Shown here: one piece after another, positions 9,235-17,403 of the stretch | Layout of the letters: each line of letters begins with the position of its first letter | Position numbering within the stretch: the stretch's first letter is position 1 | NCBI RefSeq assembly: GCF_003337215.1 | Contig: NZ_QPIG01000001.1 | Span: 496,001-560,000, forward strand | Length of the DNA stretch: 64,000 bases | Reading direction: 5' to 3' | Origin: Oceanihabitans sediminis | Lineage (GTDB): Bacteria > Bacteroidota > Bacteroidia > Flavobacteriales > Flavobacteriaceae | Translations under genes and position numbers: made by a program | Notes under the pieces: model-generated | Database searches by the model: none | What the model was told of the DNA's origin: nothing | The model's input: only the letters and a program-made list of their open reading frames with translations

Positions 9235-10110
9235 ATGGGACAATTTAAGTTATCAAATATTGAACGTGTAAAAGATATCAGCAAAGAGGATTTTATAAAT
9301 AACTATTATAAGCCCCAGCGACCTGTGCTAATAGAAAATCTAACCAAAGAATGGGATGCTTTTGAAAAGTGGAATCTAGACTATATACAATCGCTTGCAG
9401 GAGATCAAATAGTGCCTTTATATAATAACGAAGCAACCAAAGGCAAACAAAAATCTGCCGAACCAGCTACAGAAATGAAGCTGTATGATTATATCGAAAT
9501 ATTAAAAACCCAACCAACAGATTTACGAATTTTCTTTTATGACATCATGAAGAAAATGCCAGTTTTAAGTCAGGATTTCAAATACCCAAATATTGGTTTA
9601 AAATTCTTTAAACGATTACCTGTTTTATTCTTCGGAAGCAAAGGTTCTCAGGTTTTAGCCCACTATGATATGGATTTAGCAGACCTGGTACATTTTCATT
9701 TTCACGGAACAAAACGAATCACTTTATTTTCACCCGAACAAACAAAATATTTATACAGAATTCCTTTTACCGTGCACAATTTAGAAGAAATAGATATGGC
9801 AAATCCAGATTTCAAAAAATTCCCAGCCCTGAAATATGCCGAAGGAATTCAAGTAGAAATGAAACATGGCGACGCACTGTATATGCCGAGTGGATATTGG
9901 CATTTTGTAGAATATCTTGACGGGGGTTTTTCTATGACATTAAGAGCTTTTAGCAAAAACCCTAAAACAGCTTTAAACATGATGTATAATGTATTTTTTA
10001 TGCGTCATTTTGAAAACCTGATGCGTAAACTTAGAGGTCAGAAATGGTTAGATTATAAAAACCGAAAAGCTATTAAAAACACTCACAAAAACCTTGAGAA
10101 ACTAAAATAA
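9235..10110 (+). CDS. cupin-like JmjC-family (Cupin_8) oxygenase-type protein
   Basis: 291 residues. The N-terminus has the Cupin_8/JmjC opening PQRPVLIENLTKEWDAF. A metal-binding HxD is visible in LAHYDMDLADLVHFHFHG near residue 142, and the distal His in the block DALYMPSGYWHFVEYLDGG near 222. These are the 2-His-1-carboxylate ligands of Fe(II)/2-oxoglutarate dioxygenases. The C-terminal about 50 residues are basic. It lies between the CrtI-like and C45-like genes of the pigment operon, and abuts the latter exactly (stop 10110, start 10111). Hydroxylation of a pathway intermediate is plausible but unproven. Confidence 0.8.
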   Translation: MGQFKLSNIERVKDISKEDFINNYYKPQRPVLIENLTKEWDAFEKWNLDYIQSLAGDQIVPLYNNEATKGKQKSAEPATEMKLYDYIEILKTQPTDLRIFFYDIMKKMPVLSQDFKYPNIGLKFFKRLPVLFFGSKGSQVLAHYDMDLADLVHFHFHGTKRITLFSPEQTKYLYRIPFTVHNLEEIDMANPDFKKFPALKYAEGIQVEMKHGDALYMPSGYWHFVEYLDGGFSMTLRAFSKNPKTALNMMYNVFFMRHFENLMRKLRGQKWLDYKNRKAIKNTHKNLEKLK

Positions 10111-11790
10111 ATGAAGCTTTCTTTTTCTGTATTTAAAAAAATATTTTATTCCCTTGCGCTACTTCAAGCACTAAGTTCCTGTGGTGTATCAAAATCAATT
10201 AAAGATTTTCCAGATGTAAGTATTTACGATGCTTCCGTTTCAGAAAAAATACAGATTAACGACTCTACTTTTACAACCAAAAACAACTATTTTACTAAAA
10301 ACAAATTCGGTACTTACGAGTTGTATTTGGAAGGAGATCCATACCAATTGGGATTAAATGCTGGACTACTAACACAAGATTTATTCAAAATACAAGAACA
10401 TGCTTTATTAGGGAAAGTGAATGAATTAGTTCCTTCTAAATTCAAGCAATATATCCTCCGAAAGTTTCTAGCCTTTTACAACAGAAAAATGTACCTACAT
10501 GTTCCTGAAGAATACAAAGCAGAAATTTTAGGACTTTCAAAATACGCCTCTAACAAATACGATCATATAGCAGAAAACTATTTGAGGGTTTTGTATTTAC
10601 ATGGCGCGCATGATATTGGTCACGCCATGCAAGACCTAATGTTGGTAGGCTGTTCCTCATTTGCTGCTTGGGGTGATAAAACTGAAGACGGACAACTAAT
10701 TATCGGTAGGAATTTTGACTTTTATGCAGGAGATGCTTTTGCTAAGAATAAAATTATATCCTTTGTAAACCCCACACAAGGACATAAATTTATGTCGGTT
10801 ACTTGGGCAGGAATGATTGGGGTAGTTTCTGGAATGAATGAGCACGGATTAACCGTTACAATCAATGCAGGGAAATCTAAAATTCCGTGGATTGCCAAAA
10901 CGCCCATCTCTGTTCTTACCCGCGAAATTTTGCAGTACGCTTCAACAATTGACGAGGCTATTGCCATTGCAAAAAAGCGACAGGTTTTTGTATCCGAATC
11001 TATTTTTGTTGGAAGTGCAAAAGACAAAAAAGCAATCACGATTGAGGTTTCGCCGAAAAACTTTGGTGTTTATGAAGTTGCTAATTCTAACCAACTTGTA
11101 TGCTCTAATCATTTTCAAAGCGACGCTTACGCGGAAGACAAAAACAATATAAAACACAAAGCAGAAAGCCATTCGCAATACCGTTATGAGCGCATGGAGG
11201 AGCTTCTAAATACTTCTGAAAAATTAACGGTTAAAGGAGCTGTAGAGATTTTAAGAAACAAAGAAGGCTTGCAAGACAAAGCTATTGGTTACGGAAACGA
11301 AAAAGCTTTAAACCAACTTTTAGCACATCACGGAGTGGTTTTTAAACCAGAAGAACTTCTAGTTTGGGTATCTTCCAATCCGTATCAATTAGGAGCTTTT
11401 GTTGCTTATGATTTAGAAGAAATTTTCAATGAAACACCTTCTTCCGATAAAAAACTTTACAAACCAGAATTAACCATTGAAGCAGATGATTTTCAGTTTA
11501 CGGAAGTTTATAAAAACTACGAACAATACCGAGTCCTAAGCAAAAAGCTTCAAGAGGCAACAAGAAAAGACCAACATCTTAGTCCCAAAAAACTTTCTGA
11601 AATACAAAAATTAAATCCAGAATACTGGAAAGTATATTATCTTGTTGGAAAATATTATTACGAAAAAGGCTATTACACAGCAGCTTTAAAAGCGTTTGAA
11701 ACAGCCATAACAAAAGAAGTCACAACTATTCCAGACCAAGAAAACCTGGAAAAGTATATCAAGAAATTAAGAAGGAAATTAAATATATGA
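10111..11790 (+). CDS. C45-type acyltransferase/hydrolase lipoprotein with C-terminal TPR
   Basis: 559 residues. A lipoprotein signal (LLQALSSCG, Cys about 24) predicts membrane anchoring. The Ntn-hydrolase core of the C45/acyl-CoA:6-APA acyltransferase family follows: the candidate nucleophile Cys is in LVGCSSFAAWG (about residue 180), followed by IIGRNFDFY and GMNEHGLTVTINAG. Unlike classic C45 enzymes the Cys follows a long N-terminal domain instead of being exposed by a short propeptide. The C-terminal portion (KVYYLVGKYYYEKGYYTAALKAFETAI written as adjoining helices) resembles a TPR. It overlaps the next gene by 4 bases (ATGA). It probably attaches or removes an acyl group on the pigment at the periplasmic face. 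Confidence 0.8.
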   Translation: MKLSFSVFKKIFYSLALLQALSSCGVSKSIKDFPDVSIYDASVSEKIQINDSTFTTKNNYFTKNKFGTYELYLEGDPYQLGLNAGLLTQDLFKIQEHALLGKVNELVPSKFKQYILRKFLAFYNRKMYLHVPEEYKAEILGLSKYASNKYDHIAENYLRVLYLHGAHDIGHAMQDLMLVGCSSFAAWGDKTEDGQLIIGRNFDFYAGDAFAKNKIISFVNPTQGHKFMSVTWAGMIGVVSGMNEHGLTVTINAGKSKIPWIAKTPISVLTREILQYASTIDEAIAIAKKRQVFVSESIFVGSAKDKKAITIEVSPKNFGVYEVANSNQLVCSNHFQSDAYAEDKNNIKHKAESHSQYRYERMEELLNTSEKLTVKGAVEILRNKEGLQDKAIGYGNEKALNQLLAHHGVVFKPEELLVWVSSNPYQLGAFVAYDLEEIFNETPSSDKKLYKPELTIEADDFQFTEVYKNYEQYRVLSKKLQEATRKDQHLSPKKLSEIQKLNPEYWKVYYLVGKYYYEKGYYTAALKAFETAITKEVTTIPDQENLEKYIKKLRRKLNI

Positions 11791-13076
11791 TTCCTAAAAT
11801 AGAGCAAGCATCCACCCTAGAAATAAAAGCTTTTCAAGAAGGAAAGTTAGTAGAATTATTAGCGTATTTAAACGAAAATTCTGCGTATTACAAAACTGTC
11901 TTTTCAGAAAATAATATTGACGTTCATTCTATTAAAACGTTGGAGGATTTAACGAAGATTCCAACCACAACAAAAGATCAGTTACAACAATACAACGATG
12001 ATTTTTTATGTGTTCCAAAAAGTAAAATTATAGATTATGTAACTACTTCTGGAACTTTAGGAGACCCTGTTACTTTTGCTTTAACAGATAACGACTTAGA
12101 ACGTTTAGCTTATAATGAAGCTATTTCATTTGCTTGTGCTGGCGTTAACAAAGAAGATGTTTTACAACTTATGACCACCATAGACAGACGTTTTATGGCT
12201 GGTTTGGCTTATTTTCTTGGAGTAAGAAAACTAGGTGCAGGAATTATTCGTGTTGGCGCTGGAATTCCGGAGTTGCAATGGGATTCTATTTTAAAATTCA
12301 AACCAAGTTACTTAATTGCAGTTCCTTCATTCTTATTAAAACTAATAGAACATGCAGAACAGCATGATATCGACTTAAATAATTCGGGTGTAAAAGGAGC
12401 TATTTGTATAGGCGAACCTTTACGAGAACAGGATTTCTCTTTAAACAGCTTATCGCAAAAAATAAAAGCAAAATGGAATATAGAATTATATTCTACTTAC
12501 GCTTCCACCGAAATGAACACCGCCTTTACAGAATGCGAACAGCAACAAGGAGGGCATCATCATCCAGAATTAATTATTGTTGAAATACTTGATGAAAAAG
12601 ACAATCCGGTTGCTCCTGGTGAAGTTGGCGAGCTAACCATTAGCACCCTTGGTGTTGAAGGAATGCCTTTGCTTCGCTTTAAAACTGGCGATATGGTTTC
12701 TGCACATAAAGAAGCTTGTTCTTGTGGCAGAAACACGCTAAGACTAGGTCCTGTAGTTGGAAGAAAAAAGCAGATGATAAAATACAAAGGAACGACTTTG
12801 TATCCTCCTGCAATGAATAATATCTTAAACGACTTTAATGAAGTGGATAGTTATATTATTGAAATTTCACATAACGAAATTGGTACAGACGAAATTTTAA
12901 TAAAAATAGCTGCTAAAGCTACTTCCGAAAAGTTGTTACAAAATATAAAAGATCACTTTAGAGCGAAACTTCGTGTAGCTCCAAAAATAGAATTTCATGA
13001 TAAAAAGGAAATTCAAAAGTTACAATTTCCTAAAATGAGCCGAAAACCTATTCTTGTAATAGATAAGCGCGTATAA
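11787..13076 (+). CDS. AMP-forming acyl/aryl-CoA ligase, phenylacetate-CoA ligase (PaaK)-like
   Basis: 429 residues, the usual PaaK length. Visible landmarks are the adenylate P-loop YVTTSGTLGDPVTFAL (about 90-105), the aromatic/acidic motif LYSTYASTEMNTAFTEC, and the TGD motif in LLRFKTGDMV followed by the hinge CGRNTLRLGPVVGRKKQMIK. A CSCG near 306 is typical of PaaK-like proteins. The enzyme would activate an aromatic or polyene acid as its adenylate/thioester. It is the last gene of the pigment operon; the next recognisable sequence is a broken response regulator and a convergent symporter gene. Confidence 0.85.
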   Translation: MIPKIEQASTLEIKAFQEGKLVELLAYLNENSAYYKTVFSENNIDVHSIKTLEDLTKIPTTTKDQLQQYNDDFLCVPKSKIIDYVTTSGTLGDPVTFALTDNDLERLAYNEAISFACAGVNKEDVLQLMTTIDRRFMAGLAYFLGVRKLGAGIIRVGAGIPELQWDSILKFKPSYLIAVPSFLLKLIEHAEQHDIDLNNSGVKGAICIGEPLREQDFSLNSLSQKIKAKWNIELYSTYASTEMNTAFTECEQQQGGHHHPELIIVEILDEKDNPVAPGEVGELTISTLGVEGMPLLRFKTGDMVSAHKEACSCGRNTLRLGPVVGRKKQMIKYKGTTLYPPAMNNILNDFNEVDSYIIEISHNEIGTDEILIKIAAKATSEKLLQNIKDHFRAKLRVAPKIEFHDKKEIQKLQFPKMSRKPILVIDKRV

Positions 13077-13162
13077 TTCTAAGATCGCAACGTTTAATTT
13101 AAATACCTCCCTATAAATAACTCAATAGATAACCTTAATTTTATACTTCATAGATTAAAAAA

Positions 13163-13276
13163 ATGATTAAAACCATTATTGTAGATGGCGAGTACAACGC
13201 TAGAGAATTAATATTTCCCAAAAACATTAGCCTTACGAATAAACTTTCGGCTTTTCTCTGTATCTATTGGGGTTAG
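13163..13276 (+). pseudogene. truncated start of a LytTR-type response regulator
   Basis: A 37-codon frame starts MIKTIIVDGEYNARELI, which matches the first strand and helix of CheY-like receivers of the Bacteroidetes LytTR family (normally MIK-x-IIVDDE-x-x-ARE-x-L). The second Asp of the acidic pair is Gly here. After about residue 18 (roughly base 13,213) the similarity stops, and the frame runs through the reverse complement of the symporter 3' end to a TAG at 13,274-13,276. It looks like a gene that lost everything after its first about 50 bases by deletion or rearrangement. It is a relic with no expected function. Confidence 0.6.
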
Positions 13277-14662
13277 GAAGCTAACCGATACATAAAGAAT
13301 AAAAGAAATAGCAATACCAATGATAGCCTGTTTGGCGGAAGCGATTTCCCAAGCAACAGGAAGATCTGCACCCAAAGCTACATTAAGATTATAACTTGCA
13401 AACAGCAAACCGAACAACATGGAAACCGTTGCAGCTTTTGAAGTACCTCGAGCCCAAAGAAAACCCATTACCAACGGAACAAAAGCACCACTAGTAAGAA
13501 AGTCGGAAGCTATCCAAGAAATAGTAAGCACCGATTGAATTCTTAAAGCTATAAAAAGTGCAATGGCAGCCATAACAACAGTTGAAACTCTAGCTACAAA
13601 AACACCCACTTTTGGTTTGGCATTTGGTTTTATATATTTCTGAAACACATCTACCGTTAAAGACATAGCCCCTGTGTTTATTAGTGAATCCATAGTAGAC
13701 ATAATTGCGGAACATAGCCCAACAAAAAGAATAGCACTTAAAATAGGACTGCTTAATTTACTTACCATATCTGGTATAATTCCTGTTTCTGGAACCGTTT
13801 CGTAAAGTACAGAAGAAAACATTCCTGTATAAGTTACCATAAAGTACAATGGTATAAACGCAAGAAAACTAATGAGCATCATTTTTTTAGCATCCGATCC
13901 TTTTTTTGCTGCCGAAATACGTTGCCAAATATTAGCCTGTATCATCCAAGAAGTTCCAAAAGTTATAACATAGGCTAAATTATCCGCTACATTTGAAAAG
14001 AAAGAAGAGTAGCCTTCTTTACCATTTTCTATTGCATTTATTTTTACAAACTCCATACCGCCAGACTGCGAATAGCTCAGATAAAACAAGAAAATTCCTG
14101 TAAATAGGAAAAACACAAATTGCAGTAAATCTGTTAGAACGACTCCCTTGAAACCACCAAACATAGAATAAGCTAATACAATTAGGGTTCCTAAAATGGC
14201 AGCATTCGCATAACCTATATCAAAATAAGCATGAAAGAACCTACCAATAACAATAACCTGTACTGCCGAAGCAATTACCATAAAAATGATGATGAAGACA
14301 GTAAGTAATAAAGCTACTGTATTATTATATCTCTCCCGCATTAATTCTGGCTGTGAAATGGTTCCAATATTCCGGATACCTTTAGAAAACATATACATTA
14401 AGGCAGTGGCAATCAAAACAGGAACACCATAAATCCAAAAGGAACTCAATCCGTTTTTATGAGCATGATCTACCAAATCAATTGCAGAACCTCCACCCCA
14501 CCAAGATGCTATAAAGGTAATTGCCAATAACCAAGCGGGTAACTTTCTAGAAGCTAAAAAATAATCTTCGCTATTATCGTTTTTGCTATTCCATAAGCCA
14601 ATTGCAATAATAGCAATAACATAAATTGCCAATAAGCTAATGGTTAGAGTAGTTCTGTGCAT
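13208..14662 (-). CDS. sodium:solute symporter (SSS) family transporter
   Basis: 484 residues with about 13 hydrophobic segments and the SSS layout: LAITFIASWWGGGSAIDLVDHA in span 2 and AYSMFGGFKGVVLTDLLQFVFF around span 5. The sodium-site region is LFVGLCSAIMSTMDSLINTGAMSLTVDVF. It is most similar in style to the SglT/sialic-acid/proline branch, but the substrate cannot be read from sequence. It is convergent with the pigment operon; its stop at 13,208-13,210 falls where the response-regulator relic loses similarity. A TAGATTTG -7-like element sits about 30 bases upstream of the start on the - strand. Confidence 0.9.
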   Translation of the reverse strand: MHRTTLTISLLAIYVIAIIAIGLWNSKNDNSEDYFLASRKLPAWLLAITFIASWWGGGSAIDLVDHAHKNGLSSFWIYGVPVLIATALMYMFSKGIRNIGTISQPELMRERYNNTVALLLTVFIIIFMVIASAVQVIVIGRFFHAYFDIGYANAAILGTLIVLAYSMFGGFKGVVLTDLLQFVFFLFTGIFLFYLSYSQSGGMEFVKINAIENGKEGYSSFFSNVADNLAYVITFGTSWMIQANIWQRISAAKKGSDAKKMMLISFLAFIPLYFMVTYTGMFSSVLYETVPETGIIPDMVSKLSSPILSAILFVGLCSAIMSTMDSLINTGAMSLTVDVFQKYIKPNAKPKVGVFVARVSTVVMAAIALFIALRIQSVLTISWIASDFLTSGAFVPLVMGFLWARGTSKAATVSMLFGLLFASYNLNVALGADLPVAWEIASAKQAIIGIAISFILYVSVSFLTPIDTEKSRKFIRKANVFGKY

Positions 14663-14692
14663 AGATAGTGTTTCGATCTGGATTAAGAATTA

Positions 14693-14700
14693 CAAATCTA
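14693..14700 (-). promoter_or_regulatory. possible -7 element for the symporter gene
   Basis: TAGATTTG on the - strand fits the Bacteroidetes TAnnTTTG -7 consensus, 31 bases before the symporter ATG. No TTTG is found at the expected -33 distance, so support is partial. Confidence 0.35.
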
Positions 14701-15040
14701 AGATTTTCTTAATACATCCCTCCTTTTTTAAAAATCCTTCAAAAAGTTAAGACTTTTCAAATTGTATTCAAATATATCTTTCACTATACTTTTTCAACAA
14801 GAAAATGTTATTTCAACAACAATACCCTCATAAGAAACACACACATAATAGTCTTATTATCATGTATTAAGCATTTTAAATATATTATATTTCTAAAGCA
14901 AAATCCTTATTATGAGTTTGTTTATAAAAAGCTTTGTTTTCAAAAAATATTCGACACAAAGCCACTATTTAGAACAAGTTTCTTTATTAAATAACACATA
15001 TAGTGAATAAAATGAAATTCTCAATAAAGCAAGGTTAAAA
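14701..15040. other. AT-rich divergent intergenic region
   Basis: About 500 bases separate the divergent symporter and GltB-like genes. Apart from the -7-like element for the symporter and the promoter at 15,041 I see no gene. A 32-codon frame at 14,912-15,010 has no recognisable features. No strong hairpin or repeat was noticed. Confidence 0.5.
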
Positions 15041-15074
15041 TTTGTCAATTTCATTTTTATATTTACTAATTTTG
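15041..15074 (+). promoter_or_regulatory. Bacteroidetes-type promoter for the GltB-like gene
   Basis: TTTG at 15,041-15,044 and TAATTTTG at 15,067-15,074 are separated by 22 bases, matching the TTTG / TAnnTTTG pattern of the primary sigma factor of this phylum (spacing slightly long). The start codon is 85 bases downstream of the -7 box. Confidence 0.55.
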
Positions 15075-15158
15075 CAGATATTCTAAAATCAATACTAATT
15101 TATAAGATAGCTATAATTCTAATTTTGAAATATAACTTTGAATCATTAAAATTCGATT

Positions 15159-16754
15159 ATGAGAACTAACTTTTATATTATATCAACGATTGCACTCTTG
15201 ATAACATTTGCATTAGGATTTTACTTAAGTCCTTTTTGGTATGTGATTTTTGCAATCGTATTATTTTTAACAATAGTTGGATATTACGATGTAACCCAAA
15301 CGCGACACACCATCATGCGTAACTACCCTGTGGTAGGTCGTTTACGTTATGTATTGGAAGAACTTCGCCCTAAATTATACCAGTATTTTATTGAGTCTGA
15401 TATTGATGGTCGTCCATTTAATCGTGTTGACCGCTCAACTGTTTACCAAAGAGCAAAAGGCGTTCGTGATACTATTCCTTTTGGAACACAATTAGATTTA
15501 TATGCGGAAGGCTACGAGTGGATTTGCCATTCTATAGCACCTAAAGCTTTCAATACACTCAATAACGATCCACGTATAATGATTGGTAATAAGGATTGTA
15601 AACAACCTTATTCTGCGAGTATTTTAAATATTTCTGCAATGAGTTTTGGAGCATTAAGTTCTAACGCTGTAGAAGCTTTAAACGCAGGTGCTAAAATTGG
15701 AAACTTTGCTCACAATACAGGAGAAGGTGGTTTAAGTCACTATCATTTAAAACATGGCGGGGATTTAATCTGGCAAATTGGAACAGGTTACTTTGGATGT
15801 CGTACAGAAGAAGGGGAATTTAACCAGGAGCTTTTTGCTGAAAAAGCGCAGCATCCTAATGTTAAAATGATTGAGCTTAAAATTTCTCAAGGAGCTAAAC
15901 CTGGACACGGAGGAATTCTTCCTGCAGAGAAAAACTCTGAAGAAATTGCAAAAATCAGACATATAAAACCACACGTAAAAGTTGTTTCACCTCCATATCA
16001 TTCAGCTTTTAACACACCATTAGAAATGGTGAAGTTTATTCAGAAATTAAGAGACTTATCTGGAGGAAAACCAGTTGGTTTTAAACTTTGTATTGGTTAT
16101 AAGAGTGAGTTCATTTCTATTTGCCAAGCAATGGTTGAATTAGATATTTACCCTGACTTTATCGCTGTAGATGGTGGTGAAGGAGGAACTGGAGCTGCAC
16201 CACCAGAGTTTAGCAACTACGTTGGTGCTCCGTTAATTGACGGATTAGACTTTGTGCATAACATTCTTAACGGAATGGGAATACGAAAGCACATTAAATT
16301 AATTGCTTCTGGTAAAATTACTTCGGCATTCCATATTGCTCGTGCTATTGCATTAGGAGCTGACGGATGTTATCAAGCACGTGGAATGAAAATGGCTATA
16401 GGTTGTATACAAGCTTTACTTTGTAACACAAACAAATGTCCTGTAGGAATTACAACGCAAGATCCTAAATTAACTGTTGGATTGGTTCCTGAGGATAAGA
16501 AAACTCGTGTAGCAAACTACCACGAAAAAACAATTAAGAACTTTGTAGAGCTTCTAGGTGCTACTGGTGTAGATGAAACAAGAAACTTAACTCGTTCTCA
16601 TATTTACAGACGTGTTTCTTTAAACGATATGATTACTTACGAAGAACTTTTCCCATCTATTAAAGATGGAGCAATGTTAAAAGGAGATATCCCTGAAAAG
16701 TATAAATTAGACTTCGCATACGCAGATAAAACACGCTGGGGAATACACCCATAA
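15159..16754 (+). CDS. FMN-binding glutamate synthase family protein (GltB-like, membrane-anchored)
   Basis: 531 residues. Two membrane spans (about 5-45) precede an FMN (beta/alpha)8 barrel of the glutamate-synthase large-subunit type. Landmarks are NISAMSFGALSSNAVEAL, HNTGEGGLSHYHLK, ISQGAKPGHGGILP and VAVDGGEGGTGAAP. The cysteines in CIQALLCNTNKC follow the spacing of the 3Fe-4S cluster of GltB (C-x5-C-x4-C). The N-terminal glutaminase and C-terminal beta-helix of true GltB are missing, so it is not a complete glutamate synthase. Such stand-alone membrane-attached members are common and of unproven reaction. It is monocistronic, with its own promoter and a strong terminator. Confidence 0.88.
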   Translation: MRTNFYIISTIALLITFALGFYLSPFWYVIFAIVLFLTIVGYYDVTQTRHTIMRNYPVVGRLRYVLEELRPKLYQYFIESDIDGRPFNRVDRSTVYQRAKGVRDTIPFGTQLDLYAEGYEWICHSIAPKAFNTLNNDPRIMIGNKDCKQPYSASILNISAMSFGALSSNAVEALNAGAKIGNFAHNTGEGGLSHYHLKHGGDLIWQIGTGYFGCRTEEGEFNQELFAEKAQHPNVKMIELKISQGAKPGHGGILPAEKNSEEIAKIRHIKPHVKVVSPPYHSAFNTPLEMVKFIQKLRDLSGGKPVGFKLCIGYKSEFISICQAMVELDIYPDFIAVDGGEGGTGAAPPEFSNYVGAPLIDGLDFVHNILNGMGIRKHIKLIASGKITSAFHIARAIALGADGCYQARGMKMAIGCIQALLCNTNKCPVGITTQDPKLTVGLVPEDKKTRVANYHEKTIKNFVELLGATGVDETRNLTRSHIYRRVSLNDMITYEELFPSIKDGAMLKGDIPEKYKLDFAYADKTRWGIHP

Positions 16755-16776
16755 TCTATTCTTGATTAAAGGATAT

Positions 16777-16816
16777 AAAAAAGCCTGCTTCTTTAAAATT
16801 AAGAAGCAGGCTTTTT
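16777..16816. terminator. bidirectional intrinsic terminator
   Basis: A perfect 16-bp inverted repeat (arms 16,778-16,793 and 16,801-16,816, core GCCTGCTTCTT / AAGAAGCAGGC) is bounded by A-runs on the left and T-runs on the right with a 7-base loop. It lies between the convergent GltB-like and cupin genes and can serve both. Confidence 0.9.
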
Positions 16817-16832
16817 AAATTATACTCGTTTA

Positions 16833-17174
16833 TTATTGTTTTGCAACACCTTCCACGCGTTTTACAGAATCTAGTGTATAAAGACTTAAGCGAACTATAC
16901 TATTATCAATAGCCTTTAAGTTGTGAGGCACATTACCATCTAGAGCAACTAAATCTCCTTTCTTCAGATTGTAAATAGTATCATGCACACCAAAATCTAT
17001 AGCACCCTCAAAAATTTCAACCACAATAGGAAAAGGTGTTTTATGTTCTTTCATAATCTGTCCTTTTTTAAAGGCAATTCGAATCTCTTTACTACTATCT
17101 GTTTCCATTAAAACCTGCACAGCAGGCCTTGTTTCATTATACTCTAAACTAGTTACTAGTGATGCTACTTTCAT
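16833..17174 (-). CDS. small cupin-domain protein
   Basis: 113 residues, a single conserved beta-barrel. Cupin motif 1 is degenerate (KKGQIMKEHKTPFPIVVEIFEG, one His and a Glu), and motif 2 reads KKGDLVALDGNVPHNLKA with the second-motif His near 84. A metal-binding cupin is plausible, but the missing paired His of motif 1 makes catalysis doubtful. Similar small cupins in flavobacteria accompany redox or haemerythrin-type genes; no such partner lies here. It is convergent with the GltB-like gene and shares its terminator. Confidence 0.8.
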   Translation of the reverse strand: MKVASLVTSLEYNETRPAVQVLMETDSSKEIRIAFKKGQIMKEHKTPFPIVVEIFEGAIDFGVHDTIYNLKKGDLVALDGNVPHNLKAIDNSIVRLSLYTLDSVKRVEGVAKQ

Positions 17175-17403
17175 AATATATGTTTTAAGTTAATTTTCTT
17201 TTGTTAATTACCTAAAATAAGAAATTCTCAAATAGAATCCATTAGTTTTTCGAGAAGATAAAGTTGATACTATAAAATATACAACTTAAATTCTTTAAAA
17301 GATATTTTAAATCTATTCTTCATTAAATAAAAAAATGTTAACTTAGGGTAATACAATCTTTTTTAGAGTTTTTAAAAGGATTATACAAACCCTTGCATCC
17401 CTA

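Noticed and set aside
10722-11178. Overlapping frames opposite the C45-type gene
   Set aside because: They are reverse-strand shadows of a long conserved gene, with no independent signals.
14912-15010. 32-codon open frame in the symporter/GltB-like intergenic region
   Set aside because: No ribosome-binding or compositional support and no recognisable sequence. Chance frames of this length are common in AT-rich gaps.
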